Shown here: positions 34,501 through 42,919 of the stretch, one piece after another
Layout of the letters: each line of letters begins with the position of its first letter
How positions within the stretch are numbered: position 1 is the stretch's first letter
Origin: Halorubrum hochsteinianum
Lineage (GTDB): Archaea > Halobacteriota > Halobacteria > Halobacteriales > Haloferacaceae
Direction: 5' to 3'
Assembly (NCBI RefSeq): GCF_023702125.1
Contig: NZ_CP098415.1
Location: 434,001 to 498,000, forward strand
DNA length: 64,000 nucleotides
Made by a program: the position numbers and the translations under genes
Notes under the pieces: model-generated
The model's database searches: none
What the model was told of the DNA's origin: nothing
The model's input: only the letters and a program-made list of their open reading frames with translations

Positions 34501-34895
34501 GTGTCGGTTTGTGTGTCGGTGTCGGTCGTCTGCGGTTCGTCTGCGGAGTCGGAGTGCGGTTCCGTTGCGGCGTCGGCGTGTGGTCCGTCGGCGGCGTCGC
34601 TCCGAGACGCGTCCGTCCCGGCGTGCGCTCGACCGCGTTCGACGACGCGGTCGGCGACGCGCAGGTTCACGAGGTGGTCGTCCAGCGTCGACTGGAGTCC
34701 GCCCGCCGTCGGTCGCGCGACGGTACAGGCGACGACGTCGCCGTCGACGCGCGTGCGCATCGAGTCGGTCTCGTCCGGCCCGAGCGCGGCCGCGACCGTC
34801 GCGGCGTCCGCGTGCGTCGTCCGGACCGTCGCGGTCCGGTCGGCGTCGCCGCCGGTCGGTCCGGCGTCGTCCGACGGGGAGGCGTCCTCGACCAT
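34497..34895 (-). CDS. pcc1: KEOPS complex subunit Pcc1
   Basis: A 132-residue protein. The core (about 18-95) has the Pcc1 pattern: an RTTHADAATVAAALGPDET strand-helix and a later LQSTLDDHLVNLRVADRVV helix that dimerises. It is the small subunit of KEOPS, which helps make the t6A modification on tRNAs. A His/Asp/Thr-rich acidic tail extends it. Its start lies 1 bp after the stop of the RecJ-like gene, and its stop overlaps the S3Ae start by 4 bp. Confidence 0.82.
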   Translation of the reverse strand: MVEDASPSDDAGPTGGDADRTATVRTTHADAATVAAALGPDETDSMRTRVDGDVVACTVARPTAGGLQSTLDDHLVNLRVADRVVERGRAHAGTDASRSDAADGPHADAATEPHSDSADEPQTTDTDTQTDT

Positions 34896-34896
34896 C

Positions 34897-36126
34897 TCAG
34901 ATCGCCTCCCGGAGCGCGGCCAGCGCCGCGGTGAGTTCGTCCCCGTTCGAGTTGTCGACGGCGATCCCGCCGCGCGCGGCGGTCCCCCAGCCGTCGCCGC
35001 CGACCTCGGCGGCGGCGGTCCGGCAGGCGTCGCCGAGCCCGGCCGGGTCGGCGGCCGCGTCGCCCGCTGTGCGACGCCCGCCGGTCCCGGCGACCGCGAG
35101 CCGCCCCGCGGTCTCGTCGACCGCGACCGCGACCGGCTCCGGCGACCGGAAGTCCCGGACGAGCCGGGCGACAGTCGGCAGGATCGAGGGTCCGGCGTCG
35201 ACCGCGGCGGCGTCGACGCGGGCGACGACGCAGCCGTCGTACCGGCCGACCGTCGCCGCGTCGAGCGCGCGGTGGGCCGCCAGTCCGTGGCGGGACCACG
35301 CGTCAAGCGCGGCCGCCCGGAGCGACTCGTCCGGGTCGCTCGCGAGCGCGAGCGCGATCCCGGTCCCGGGTGCTTCCCGGGCGAGCGCGTCGAGTACGTC
35401 GGCGTAGCCGCCGACCGTCTCGAACGGACCGTCGGTCGCGTACGGGCGGAGCGCGCGCTCGACCGCCGAGGCCGCGCGCTCGCTCGCCGCGTCGCCGTCG
35501 ACCGCGTCGACCGCGACCAGCGACGCGAAGCGCCGGCGGTCGTCGGCGTCGGGGTCGGCCGGCAGCCCGATGGGAGCGAGCGCGTCGCGCGCCGCCTCCG
35601 GGTCGCCGGAGTACCGGGTCACGGCGAGCATCGAGGCCGCGAGGGCCTCGGCCCGCGAGGGCGCGTCCGCGTTCCCGCCTGAGACCGGGAGTGCGACGCC
35701 GGGCCGTCGCTCGACGCGGCCGGCCCGTTCCGCGGCGTCGAGCGCGTCGCCGGAGCCGTCGGCACCGGGGATCGACCCCGCCGCGACGACCCCGGCCAGC
35801 GCGACCACGGGGTCGGGTTCGACGCCGAGCGCGCGGGCGACCGCGAAGGCCGCCGTGCTCGCCGGTCGCCCGGCCCCGGGGACGGCGTGCGGTCCGCGGT
35901 CGACGCCGACGGTCACCGCGACGCCGTCGTCGACGTCGGCGGGGACGGGGTCGCGGTCGACCCGCGCCTGGAACGGCGTGCCGGCCGCTCTGAGCGCTCG
36001 CGCGAGCAGCCCCGCGGCTGCCAGCGCGTCGCCGTCGTCGGTCGCGACGAGCCGGACGAACGGCGCGTCTGCGAGGACGCCGGCGAGCGCGTCGGGGGCG
36101 GGCGTGGCGGAGGTCGCTTCGGTCAT
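34897..36126 (-). CDS. RecJ/Cdc45-like DHH-family protein, likely inactive
   Basis: A 409-residue protein of the RecJ-like group. Motif I is degraded to ATDDGDALAAAGLL, and at the DHH position the chain reads TVGVDRGP, so the key His pair is lost. A C-terminal DHHA1-like domain ends in a VDNSNG segment. Loss of catalytic residues is also seen in Cdc45, so a structural role in replication or repair is plausible. It lies between Pcc1 and S15 on one strand, an arrangement found in other haloarchaea. Confidence 0.7.
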   Translation of the reverse strand: MTEATSATPAPDALAGVLADAPFVRLVATDDGDALAAAGLLARALRAAGTPFQARVDRDPVPADVDDGVAVTVGVDRGPHAVPGAGRPASTAAFAVARALGVEPDPVVALAGVVAAGSIPGADGSGDALDAAERAGRVERRPGVALPVSGGNADAPSRAEALAASMLAVTRYSGDPEAARDALAPIGLPADPDADDRRRFASLVAVDAVDGDAASERAASAVERALRPYATDGPFETVGGYADVLDALAREAPGTGIALALASDPDESLRAAALDAWSRHGLAAHRALDAATVGRYDGCVVARVDAAAVDAGPSILPTVARLVRDFRSPEPVAVAVDETAGRLAVAGTGGRRTAGDAAADPAGLGDACRTAAAEVGGDGWGTAARGGIAVDNSNGDELTAALAALREAI

Positions 36127-36184
36127 GTGGTGTGCGTCGTCGTCTGCCGCGTCGGTCGTGGGTGCCGCTGCCGCTACGGACGCG

Positions 36185-36652
36185 TTACTCCTCGAGGTAC
36201 TCGACCGCGTTCTCGTAGGTGTACGTGAACTCCTCGTCGATCTCGTCGCCGCGGTAGTAGTCCGCGAGGCGGCGGATCTTCGACTCCGTGTTCTGGAGCG
36301 CGCGCTTGTTCTGGTGGTCCTGCCCGTTCTCCTCCATGTGTTCGCGCAGGCGGATCGCCTGCGACATGAGGTTGCGGAGGTCCTCGGGGAGGTCGGCGTC
36401 GGCGTCGTGCTCTTCTAAGATCTCGGTGACCTTCTTGCCGGTCGCCAGCTTCACGTCGGGGACCGGGACGCCCTTGACGCCCTCGTCGCGCAGCTTGAGG
36501 CCGATGACGCTGGGGTCGTGGCCCTGCTCCGCCAGTTCGACGACGCGGGACTCGATGTCCTCGGCGTCGACGTCGCTCCACTCCGGGGTCTCGTCCGTCG
36601 CCGGTTTGTCCGAACCGGACGAACCGCGACGGCGCGTGTGCATTCGTGCCAT
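36185..36652 (-). CDS. rps15: 30S ribosomal protein S15
   Basis: A 155-residue archaeal S15, longer than the bacterial form because of an N-terminal extension (about 1-65). It opens MARMHTRRRGSSGSDKP, the typical archaeal start. The core LIGLKLRD-type helix pair and NLMSQAIRLREHMEEN region bind 16S rRNA. It is followed by the RecJ-like gene 58 bp downstream. An unusually long, structured leader lies upstream. Confidence 0.95.
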   Translation of the reverse strand: MARMHTRRRGSSGSDKPATDETPEWSDVDAEDIESRVVELAEQGHDPSVIGLKLRDEGVKGVPVPDVKLATGKKVTEILEEHDADADLPEDLRNLMSQAIRLREHMEENGQDHQNKRALQNTESKIRRLADYYRGDEIDEEFTYTYENAVEYLEE

Positions 36653-36712
36653 TGGCTGTGAGTTGGAACGGCACAACCGCAACGTGACCGCGACTCCGCG
36701 CGGCGCGGCTAC

Positions 36713-36789
36713 GGACCGCTCGGCGGACCGAGCGGTCCGATCGGACGGCCCGCGCGAGCGGACCGCCCGACCGCGACGCCGGAGGCGTC
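36713..36789 (-). promoter_or_regulatory. Three consecutive hairpins in S15 upstream region
   Basis: Read on the minus strand, three hairpins follow each other. GACGCC-TCC-GGCGTC is at 36789-36775. GGGCGGTCC pairs with GGGCCGTCC at 36768-36743, with two G-U wobbles. GGACCGCTCGG pairs with CCGAGCGGTCC at 36738-36713 over 11 bp. They lie 61 nt ahead of the S15 start codon. A CTTAAG box near 36890 could start a leader of about 210 nt. The rest of this 380-bp gap up to the NhaC gene shows nothing else I recognise. Confidence 0.5.
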
Positions 36790-37032
36790 GGCGCACTGCT
36801 ACATTCCCAAGCCGCGGGCGAACAGGCCCCCGGCACGTCGGATCTGCAGCTGTGCTGTTCCCGTTCGAGACCTCGCCGTCGGGGTTCTTAAGCGTGTTCT
36901 TGTGGGGACGAGCGCCGTGCGTCCGCCCCTCGGTCCGTCCCGACGCCCGTCGCCGGTTTTGTTCCGCGCGAATGCTCCGCGGAGGGGAGGATTTAGGTGG
37001 GTGGTCGGTTTTCGCAGGGGTGTGACCCACGA

Positions 37033-38601
37033 ATGACCGACACGAGAGAGGCGGCCCGGCCCGCGGCGGACGGCGGGGAGCCGCCGAACGGCAGCGAGTT
37101 CGGCGTCGGCGACGAGAGCGGCGACGGCCCGCGGATCGAGTTCCGCGGGGGGAAGTGGGCGAGCACGGTCCCGCTCGTCTTCTTCATCGTCTGGGCGATC
37201 TTCCAGAGCGGCGTCCTCGGGATCGGCGACACGAACGGGCTGGTCGTCGGCGCGCTGATCGGGACGACGCTCGGGATGTTCCTCGTCCGCGGCGACTGGA
37301 AGGCGTACGCGGACACGATCTTCGAGGGGATGACCCAGCGCGTGGCCGCGACCGCGATCGTCGCGTGGCTGTGGGCCGGGATGTTCGCCGAGACGCTCCA
37401 AGTCGGGGGCTTCGTCGAGGGGCTCATCTTCGCGGCCGACGCCCTGAACGTCGGCGCGGCGACGTTCCCGGCGGCCGCGCTCGTCCTCTGCGGCCTGCTC
37501 GCGACCGGGATCGGCACGGGCTACGGCGCGACCGTCGCGTTCGTGACGCTGTTCTTCCCGGCCGGCGTCCTCGTCGGCGCGAATCCCGTGCTGCTTTTCG
37601 CCGCGATCCTCTCCGGGGCCGTCTTCGGCGACAACCTCGCGCCCGTCAGCGACACGACGATCGTGAGCGCGGTGACCCAGGACGCCGACATCGGCGGCGT
37701 CGTCGCCTCGCGGTTCAAGTACGCGATCGCGGCCGCGATCCCGGCGTTCGCCGCGTACCTGATCGCGGGGTCGGTCATGTCCGGCGTGAGCCTGGAGGGC
37801 TCGGCCGCGCTCCGCGAGTCCGCGAACGCCCTCGGACTCGTCCACCTGCTCTCGATGGGCGTCGTCATCGCGACCGCGGTCGCCGGCCGCCACATCGTCG
37901 AGGCGATCTCGTGGGGGCTGATCGTCGCCGTCGTTTTCAACCTCCTCTTCGGCCTGTCGAGCGCGAGCGACATCGTCGCCTTCACGGTCACGGAGGCCGG
38001 GTCGCTCTCCGGCCTCCCGGTCGTCACGGTCGGCGAGGCCGCCGGCGTCGGCGGGAGCCTCTACTCGGGCGCGGTCGGGTTCTTCCCGCTGATCGTCCTC
38101 ACCCTGCTCATCGTCGCGATGGCGCAGGTCATGATCCGCGGCGGCGGCTTCGAGGCGATCCAGGAGTTCCTGTTGAACCGCGTCGCCACGACGGTCCGGC
38201 GGGCGGAGTTGACCATGGTCCTCGGCACCGCGACGATCAACGGGATGATCACGATAAACACCGCGGCCGAGATCGCGATCGCCCCGTACATCGCCCGCAT
38301 CGGCGAGAAGTTCAACATCAACGGCTACCGGCGCGCGAACATCTTGGACGCGAACACCTCCGCGCTCGGCTACATCTTCCCGTGGGCGGGCGGCGTCCTC
38401 GTCGGGTATCAGGTGATGGTCGGCCCGGACGGCCTCGGCGCGGAGTACGGCACCGACGCGATGGTCGTCAACCCCATCGACGTCGTCCCCTACGTGTTCC
38501 ACGGCTGGTTCCTCGTGGCCATCTTCGTCCTCGCCGCGATCACCGGCTTCGGGCGGGAGTACATTCCCGACCGCGCCTCCGAGGAGGTGTCGCGCGCATG
38601 A
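37033..38601 (+). CDS. nhaC: NhaC-family sodium/proton antiporter
   Basis: A 522-residue membrane protein with about 12 helices. The family region GDNLAPVSDTTIVSAVTQD contains conserved acidic residues in a membrane hairpin. It exchanges internal Na+ for external H+, linking the respiratory and light-driven proton gradient to sodium export. The first 45 residues are acidic and cytoplasmic. The ATG at 37033 is chosen because the frame upstream lacks coding character. Confidence 0.9.
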   Translation: MTDTREAARPAADGGEPPNGSEFGVGDESGDGPRIEFRGGKWASTVPLVFFIVWAIFQSGVLGIGDTNGLVVGALIGTTLGMFLVRGDWKAYADTIFEGMTQRVAATAIVAWLWAGMFAETLQVGGFVEGLIFAADALNVGAATFPAAALVLCGLLATGIGTGYGATVAFVTLFFPAGVLVGANPVLLFAAILSGAVFGDNLAPVSDTTIVSAVTQDADIGGVVASRFKYAIAAAIPAFAAYLIAGSVMSGVSLEGSAALRESANALGLVHLLSMGVVIATAVAGRHIVEAISWGLIVAVVFNLLFGLSSASDIVAFTVTEAGSLSGLPVVTVGEAAGVGGSLYSGAVGFFPLIVLTLLIVAMAQVMIRGGGFEAIQEFLLNRVATTVRRAELTMVLGTATINGMITINTAAEIAIAPYIARIGEKFNINGYRRANILDANTSALGYIFPWAGGVLVGYQVMVGPDGLGAEYGTDAMVVNPIDVVPYVFHGWFLVAIFVLAAITGFGREYIPDRASEEVSRA

Positions 38602-38882
38602 GCGTCTTCGACAAGTTCCTCGCCGGCTTCTCGTTCCGCGGGTCGACGCCGGACTACGCGGCCGGCGACGTCCTCGAAGTGATGGTGACCGGCGTGGAGG
38701 ACGACGGCGGCGTGGGCGGTGGGACGGCGATCGCTCGCATCGGCGACTCGACGCTCCGTATCGAGGGCGCGCCCGCGGACGCGGTGAACACGCGGGTCAT
38801 CGTCGACGTGGAGTCGTGGAACGAGACGGAACACCGCGGGATCGGGACGTACCGGGAGACGGTGGGCGAGAGCGCGTTCTAG
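38598..38882 (+). CDS. Small TRAM-like protein
   Basis: A 94-residue protein with a beta-barrel pattern, GDVLEVMVTGVEDDG, followed by GTAIARIGDSTLRIEG and TRVIVDVES, which resembles the TRAM OB-like fold found in haloarchaeal RNA-binding proteins. It overlaps the antiporter stop by 4 bp, so it is translated from the same message. A regulatory or RNA-binding role is possible. Confidence 0.72.
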   Translation: MSVFDKFLAGFSFRGSTPDYAAGDVLEVMVTGVEDDGGVGGGTAIARIGDSTLRIEGAPADAVNTRVIVDVESWNETEHRGIGTYRETVGESAF

Positions 38883-38959
38883 ATCGGTTCTCGCCGAGGC
38901 GTTCGTTTTTCGAGTTCGTCGACTCTACCGTTCGCTCGGAGTTCCGGTTACGGCGGGCG

Positions 38960-39397
38960 TCAGGAACATCGGTTCTGGCCGAACTGAATGAAGGGCTCGT
39001 CGTCTCCCTCCTCCCGATGGATCTCGATGTATAACTCCTCGATCGGCTCTTCGTCGTCGGTACACCGGGCGTAGTAGCGGAACCGGTCGCTCACGGACGA
39101 GTTATCGATCAGGCTCGCGCGGACGATGTAATCCCGCGCGTCGATAACGTCCGACTCCTGTAGTTCGTACGCAGCGGCCCCGTCGTCCGTGGACGACAGT
39201 TCGAACGTCCTCTGTAAAACGATCTCGCCGCCCTCCGGGCGAAGCATTTCGACGTCGAGGACGTGGCTGTCCGAATCGAAGTTCAGAAGCGTTATCGTGA
39301 GCTTCGGGTCGGAGAAGGGCGAACTCGCACATCCGGAGAGCGCCGCCAGACCGACCCCGCCACCGAGTGACACGGCTTGACGGCGGCTGAGTTTCAT
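38960..39397 (-). CDS. Tat lipoprotein of unknown function
   Basis: A 145-residue protein. The N-terminus has a twin-arginine motif (LSRRQAVS) and lipobox LSGCAS with Cys at about residue 23, so it should be exported folded and lipid-anchored. The mature part is beta-rich with two more Cys (at RYYARCTDD and the C-terminal NRCS). I recognise no family. The ATG at 39397 puts the Tat motif at residues 4-6. It lies next to the insertion sequence. Confidence 0.75.
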   Translation of the reverse strand: MKLSRRQAVSLGGGVGLAALSGCASSPFSDPKLTITLLNFDSDSHVLDVEMLRPEGGEIVLQRTFELSSTDDGAAAYELQESDVIDARDYIVRASLIDNSSVSDRFRYYARCTDDEEPIEELYIEIHREEGDDEPFIQFGQNRCS

Positions 39398-39449
39398 ATT
39401 TGCGTGGACAAACACCACTCACAAATGTTTTTTCCCGGCCGGTGAGACG

Positions 39450-40138
39450 GTGTTCAGATAAGGTTTGAAAGTGAGGCGGTGCGTTTTCAAAGTGTTCTAT
39501 GCCAGAAAACGACCGCCTCAGCGGCTGTTTAGACGAGATCAACTTAGAGTTTGTGGAGCGAGAAGCAACACCGAAGCTGTTGATGAAGCTCAGTATTCAG
39601 CTCCATTTGTCTGGACTATCGCTTTCGAATACTGTTTCGTTTCTTGAGGTATTCGGTGTTGATCGAGTTCGATCGACCGTTCATAACTGGGTTCACAAAG
39701 CCGACCTACAGCCGGAATCGGATCGGAACCCGAATCACGTCGCGGTTGATGAGACCGTGATTCAACTCGATACTGAGCAATATTGGCTGTACGCTGCTGT
39801 CGATCCCGAATCAAATGATCTGCTACACACACGGCTTGAACCGACGAGAAATAACGCGATCGCAGATCGGTTTTTCGCGGAACTCCGCGAAAAACACGAC
39901 GTAGATGACGCGATCTTTCTCGTTGATGGTGCGGCTCCACTTCAGCGAGCCTGTCGTAAACACGGCCTCGATTTCAGATACGAACGACATGGAAATCGGA
40001 ACAGCGTCGAACGTGTCTTTCGTGAGGTAAAACGCAGAACTACCAGTTTCTCAAACTGTTTCAGCAACGCCGAAGCAGAAACAGCAAACGAGTGGCTCAG
40101 ATCCTTTGCCTTCGCATGGAATCAGCTTATCTGAACAC
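39450..40138 (+). mobile_element. Small IS6-type insertion sequence
   Basis: A 689-bp element bounded by perfect 13-bp inverted repeats, GTGTTCAGATAAG at 39450-39462 and CTTATCTGAACAC at 40126-40138. It encodes one transposase. The right inverted repeat overlaps the transposase stop codon. Flanking bases show no clear target duplication, so it may have moved by recombination or be old. Its GC content is lower than the host. Confidence 0.88.
39499..40134 (+). CDS. IS6-family transposase
   Basis: A 211-residue DDE transposase. The catalytic residues are visible as Asp in VAVDETVI, Asp in FLVDGAAP, and Glu in NSVERVFREVKRRT. The size fits short archaeal IS6 transposases. The reading frame is intact, so it may be active. 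It starts 36 bp inside the left inverted repeat. Confidence 0.92.
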   Translation: MPENDRLSGCLDEINLEFVEREATPKLLMKLSIQLHLSGLSLSNTVSFLEVFGVDRVRSTVHNWVHKADLQPESDRNPNHVAVDETVIQLDTEQYWLYAAVDPESNDLLHTRLEPTRNNAIADRFFAELREKHDVDDAIFLVDGAAPLQRACRKHGLDFRYERHGNRNSVERVFREVKRRTTSFSNCFSNAEAETANEWLRSFAFAWNQLI

Positions 40139-40300
40139 TACCGCCGGTGATGCTTCGTTCACTACGTCTGTCGTTCTCGCTGGACACCGTCTGAGACGTT
40201 GTTTCAGCGACGATCGTGTCACTCGATACCGTCCCTTGAGAACCGGATCTCGGCGTATCTGACGTCCGTTGTATTCCGGGATCGACTGGACACGACTTCC

Positions 40301-40607
40301 GAAGCCCCAGCCGCTCGGCTGTACGCTACTGATCCTGTCACGACTGTGACCGCCGAAGCCCCAGCCGTGAGGACTCGCGCGGCTCGTTGCGCGCTTCGGT
40401 CGCTCACTCCGTTCGCTCCCTCCAGTGCTTACTTCGCCGTGCTTCGTCCTCACGGCTGCCCCTTCGAGTCCCACCCCACACCGCACAGCAACCGCACCTC
40501 ACGCCTCCCCAGCCTCGTCGCTGGCCCCTCCGCTTCGCTCCGGGGCCAGCGACTCCCTCGCGCGTGCGACTCGCGCCCTCCGGGCGCTCGCCGGCACGCG
40601 CCACCGG
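40301..40607 (-). repeat. Dispersed repeat, candidate structured RNA, copy 3
   Basis: The core is read on the minus strand from 40607 to about 40351. P1 pairs 40560-40567 with 40594-40601; P2 pairs 40517-40528 with 40542-40553 (GTCGCTGGCCCC/GGGGCCAGCGAC); P3 pairs 40446-40458 with 40362-40374. P3 has a compensated C-G to T-A change relative to copies 1, 2 and 4. One extra 3' unit with the CAGCC-GAGC-GGCTG hairpin runs to 40301. The stretch 40139-40300, between the IS and this copy, shows no gene I can support. Confidence 0.85.
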
Positions 40608-40724
40608 AGTCCGGATCGATCACGTCGCGTTCGGGCTCGCGTTGAATCGGACCAGTTCGGCCGGTATCGGCGCGAACCGGCGCGGACCGGGGCGTTTTTG
40701 AGGACCACGCGCGAAGCGGAGAGC

Positions 40725-41408
40725 GTGCTATCGGTCGAGCTACACGCGCACTCCGCGCTGTCGTACGACGGGCGCGACCCGGTCGACCTCCTCTTGGAGC
40801 AGGCGGCCGGGGTCGGGCTCGACGCGCTCGCCGTCACCGACCACGACGAGATCGACGCCAGCATCGAGGCGGCCGAGAAGGCCCCCGACTACGGGCTGGT
40901 CGGCATCGTCGGCATGGAGGTGACCTCGGCGGTCGGTCACGTCCTCGCGTTCGGCATCGAGGAGGGGATCGAGAGCGGGCTCCCCTTCGACGAGACGCTC
41001 GATCGGATCCGCGACCAGGGCGGGATCGCGGTCGTTCCCCACCCGTTCCAGAAGTCCCGCCACGGCGTCGCCGCGCACGTCAGCGAGGATCAACTCGCCA
41101 GCGCCGACGCCATCGAGGTGTACAACTCCCGGCTGTTCACCGGGCGCTCGAACCGGCAGGCCGAGAAGTTCGCCGTCCGCCACGGGCTCCCGATGACCGC
41201 CGGCAGCGACGCGCACATCTCCGAGATGGTCGGGCAGGCGGTGACCGAGGTGGGTGCCGACGAGCGCTCCGCGGCCGCGATCCTCGACGGCATCGCGACG
41301 GGCCGGACCAGCGTCGTCGGCAAGCGCACCCCGTGGCGGGTGTCGCTCAAGCAGTTCGGCGGGGGCGCGAAGCGCCGCGCGCTCCGCGCGCTCGACTCCT
41401 TACGGTGA
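40725..41408 (+). CDS. PHP-domain phosphoesterase
   Basis: A 227-residue PHP protein. Metal-binding residues show as ELHAHSALSYDG, VTDHDE, VVPHPFQ and GSDAHIS. PHP enzymes hydrolyse phosphoesters, for example on nucleotides or sugar phosphates; the substrate here is unclear. The GTG at 40725 is chosen because it precedes the first metal motif by four codons. An in-frame TTG at 40698 is also possible. The frame upstream runs through repeat copy 3. Confidence 0.85.
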   Translation: MLSVELHAHSALSYDGRDPVDLLLEQAAGVGLDALAVTDHDEIDASIEAAEKAPDYGLVGIVGMEVTSAVGHVLAFGIEEGIESGLPFDETLDRIRDQGGIAVVPHPFQKSRHGVAAHVSEDQLASADAIEVYNSRLFTGRSNRQAEKFAVRHGLPMTAGSDAHISEMVGQAVTEVGADERSAAAILDGIATGRTSVVGKRTPWRVSLKQFGGGAKRRALRALDSLR

Positions 41409-41413
41409 CCCCG

Positions 41414-42661
41414 ATGCCGTCCACCACGCCGCCCGACGACGGCTCGGATCTTCGAGGAGCCCCCGCCGACCGCGTCCGCGCCGCGCTCCGCGACGGCGAC
41501 CCCCTCCCCGGGGGGCGCGGCTTCGCTGGACTCCTGACCGATCCTCCGGAGCGATCGGGGCCGGTCCTCGTCCGAGACGTCCTCGGCCGCCAACCGGTGT
41601 TCGTCGAGGGCGACGCGCTCGACCCGAAACGCGACCGCGACCCGACCGCACCGGGCGCGTGGGCGTTCGACCGCGGCGCGCTCGACGACCCGGAGCCGGT
41701 CCCGGCCGGAGGCGTCCTCTCGGCGGACGGGACCGAGCGCGTCTGGCGGCTTCCCGACCTCGGTCCAACCGCGGACCGGGACGCCGCGCTGTCGGCGGTC
41801 GGCGACGCGGTGAGCGCCGCGCTCGACGACCTCGCGTCCTCGGGTCGATCCGCGAGCGCGGCCGAGAAAAATCGGGGCAACAGCGACCCCGGCGACCTCG
41901 CTGTCGCCTTCTCCGGCGGCGTCGACTCCGGGGTCGTCGCGGCCGCCGTCCCCGACGCTCCCTGCTACGTCGCCGGCTTCGAGGGCTGTCACGACGTCGC
42001 GGCGGCGCGCGAGGCGGCGAGCGCGATGGAGCGCGACCTGCGCGTCGTCGAGGTGACCCACGACGACCTGAAGCGCGCCGTCCGCGCGGTCGCGGCCGCG
42101 ACCGGTCGCCGGAACCCGATGGACGTCGCCATCGCGGTGCCGCTGTACCTGACCGCCGAGGCGGCCGCCGCGGACGGATTCGACCGGCTCGCGGTCGGGC
42201 AGGGGGCCGACGAGCTGTTCGGCGGCTACAGCAAGGTGGTCGACCCCGCCGAGGACCCCCGGGTCGACGCCGACACCGTCCGCGGGGCGCGGACCGAGAC
42301 CGTCCGCACCCTGCCCGGTCAGCTGGAGCGAGACGTACTCTCGCTGCGGGCCGCCGGGGTCGAGCCGGCGACGCCGCTGCTCGACGACCGCGTCGTCGCG
42401 GCCGCGCTGGCGCTCCCCGACGACCTGCTCGTCGACGGCGAGGAGCGGAAGGTCGCGCTCCGCCGCGTCGCGACCGGGCGGGTCCCGGCGTCGGTCGCCG
42501 CCGCGGACAAGAAGGCGGTCCAGTACGGCACGTACGTCTCCCGCGAACTCGACCGGCTCGCGCGGCGGGCGGGCTACAAGCGGCGGATGGACGACCACGT
42601 CGGGAAGTACGTCGAGGCGCTGTGTAGCGAGGAAAAACCGGCCCGCGAGGGCCGGAACTGA
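41414..42661 (+). CDS. Asparagine synthase-domain protein
   Basis: A 415-residue protein with the ATP-pyrophosphatase domain of asparagine synthetases: the P-loop is FSGGVDSGVV near residue 170, and VGQGADELFGGY follows. The N-terminal part is short and lacks the Cys2 glutaminase nucleophile, so it may use ammonia or act on another substrate. It lies 5 bp after the PHP gene stop and is probably in one transcript with it. A hairpin lies downstream. Confidence 0.85.
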   Translation: MPSTTPPDDGSDLRGAPADRVRAALRDGDPLPGGRGFAGLLTDPPERSGPVLVRDVLGRQPVFVEGDALDPKRDRDPTAPGAWAFDRGALDDPEPVPAGGVLSADGTERVWRLPDLGPTADRDAALSAVGDAVSAALDDLASSGRSASAAEKNRGNSDPGDLAVAFSGGVDSGVVAAAVPDAPCYVAGFEGCHDVAAAREAASAMERDLRVVEVTHDDLKRAVRAVAAATGRRNPMDVAIAVPLYLTAEAAAADGFDRLAVGQGADELFGGYSKVVDPAEDPRVDADTVRGARTETVRTLPGQLERDVLSLRAAGVEPATPLLDDRVVAAALALPDDLLVDGEERKVALRRVATGRVPASVAAADKKAVQYGTYVSRELDRLARRAGYKRRMDDHVGKYVEALCSEEKPAREGRN

Positions 42662-42695
42662 CCAAGTCGCCGCGCGGAGTACCAGTCCTGCGGCC

Positions 42696-42717
42696 GACGC
42701 CCGATCGTCCGGGCGTC
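42696..42717 (+). terminator. Hairpin downstream of asparagine synthase gene
   Basis: A perfect 8-bp inverted repeat, GACGCCCG-ATCGTC-CGGGCGTC, begins 34 nt after the stop codon. It could end the PHP-asparagine synthase transcript. The rest of the gap to 42919 has an AT-rich TATAAAAT stretch near 42750 but no credible gene. Confidence 0.4.
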
Positions 42718-42919
42718 TACGTAAAGATCGACAGGACGGATATAAAATCCGAGCAGTAGCGACAAATATGACACTCTTCCGTCCGAGATAGAAACGATCG
42801 TCCGCCGACAAGAGGTATTACTGCCGGATCTCCGCATCGAGCGCGCGCTTTGCCGAGGAAACTCCACGCCCATCCGGGCGAAACCGGTCGATCGCGGCGT
42901 TCGAGACGGGACGACAGCC

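Noticed and set aside
39442-40146. Target-site duplication flanking the IS6-type element
   Set aside because: The bases next to the two inverted repeats do not match, so no duplication can be claimed.
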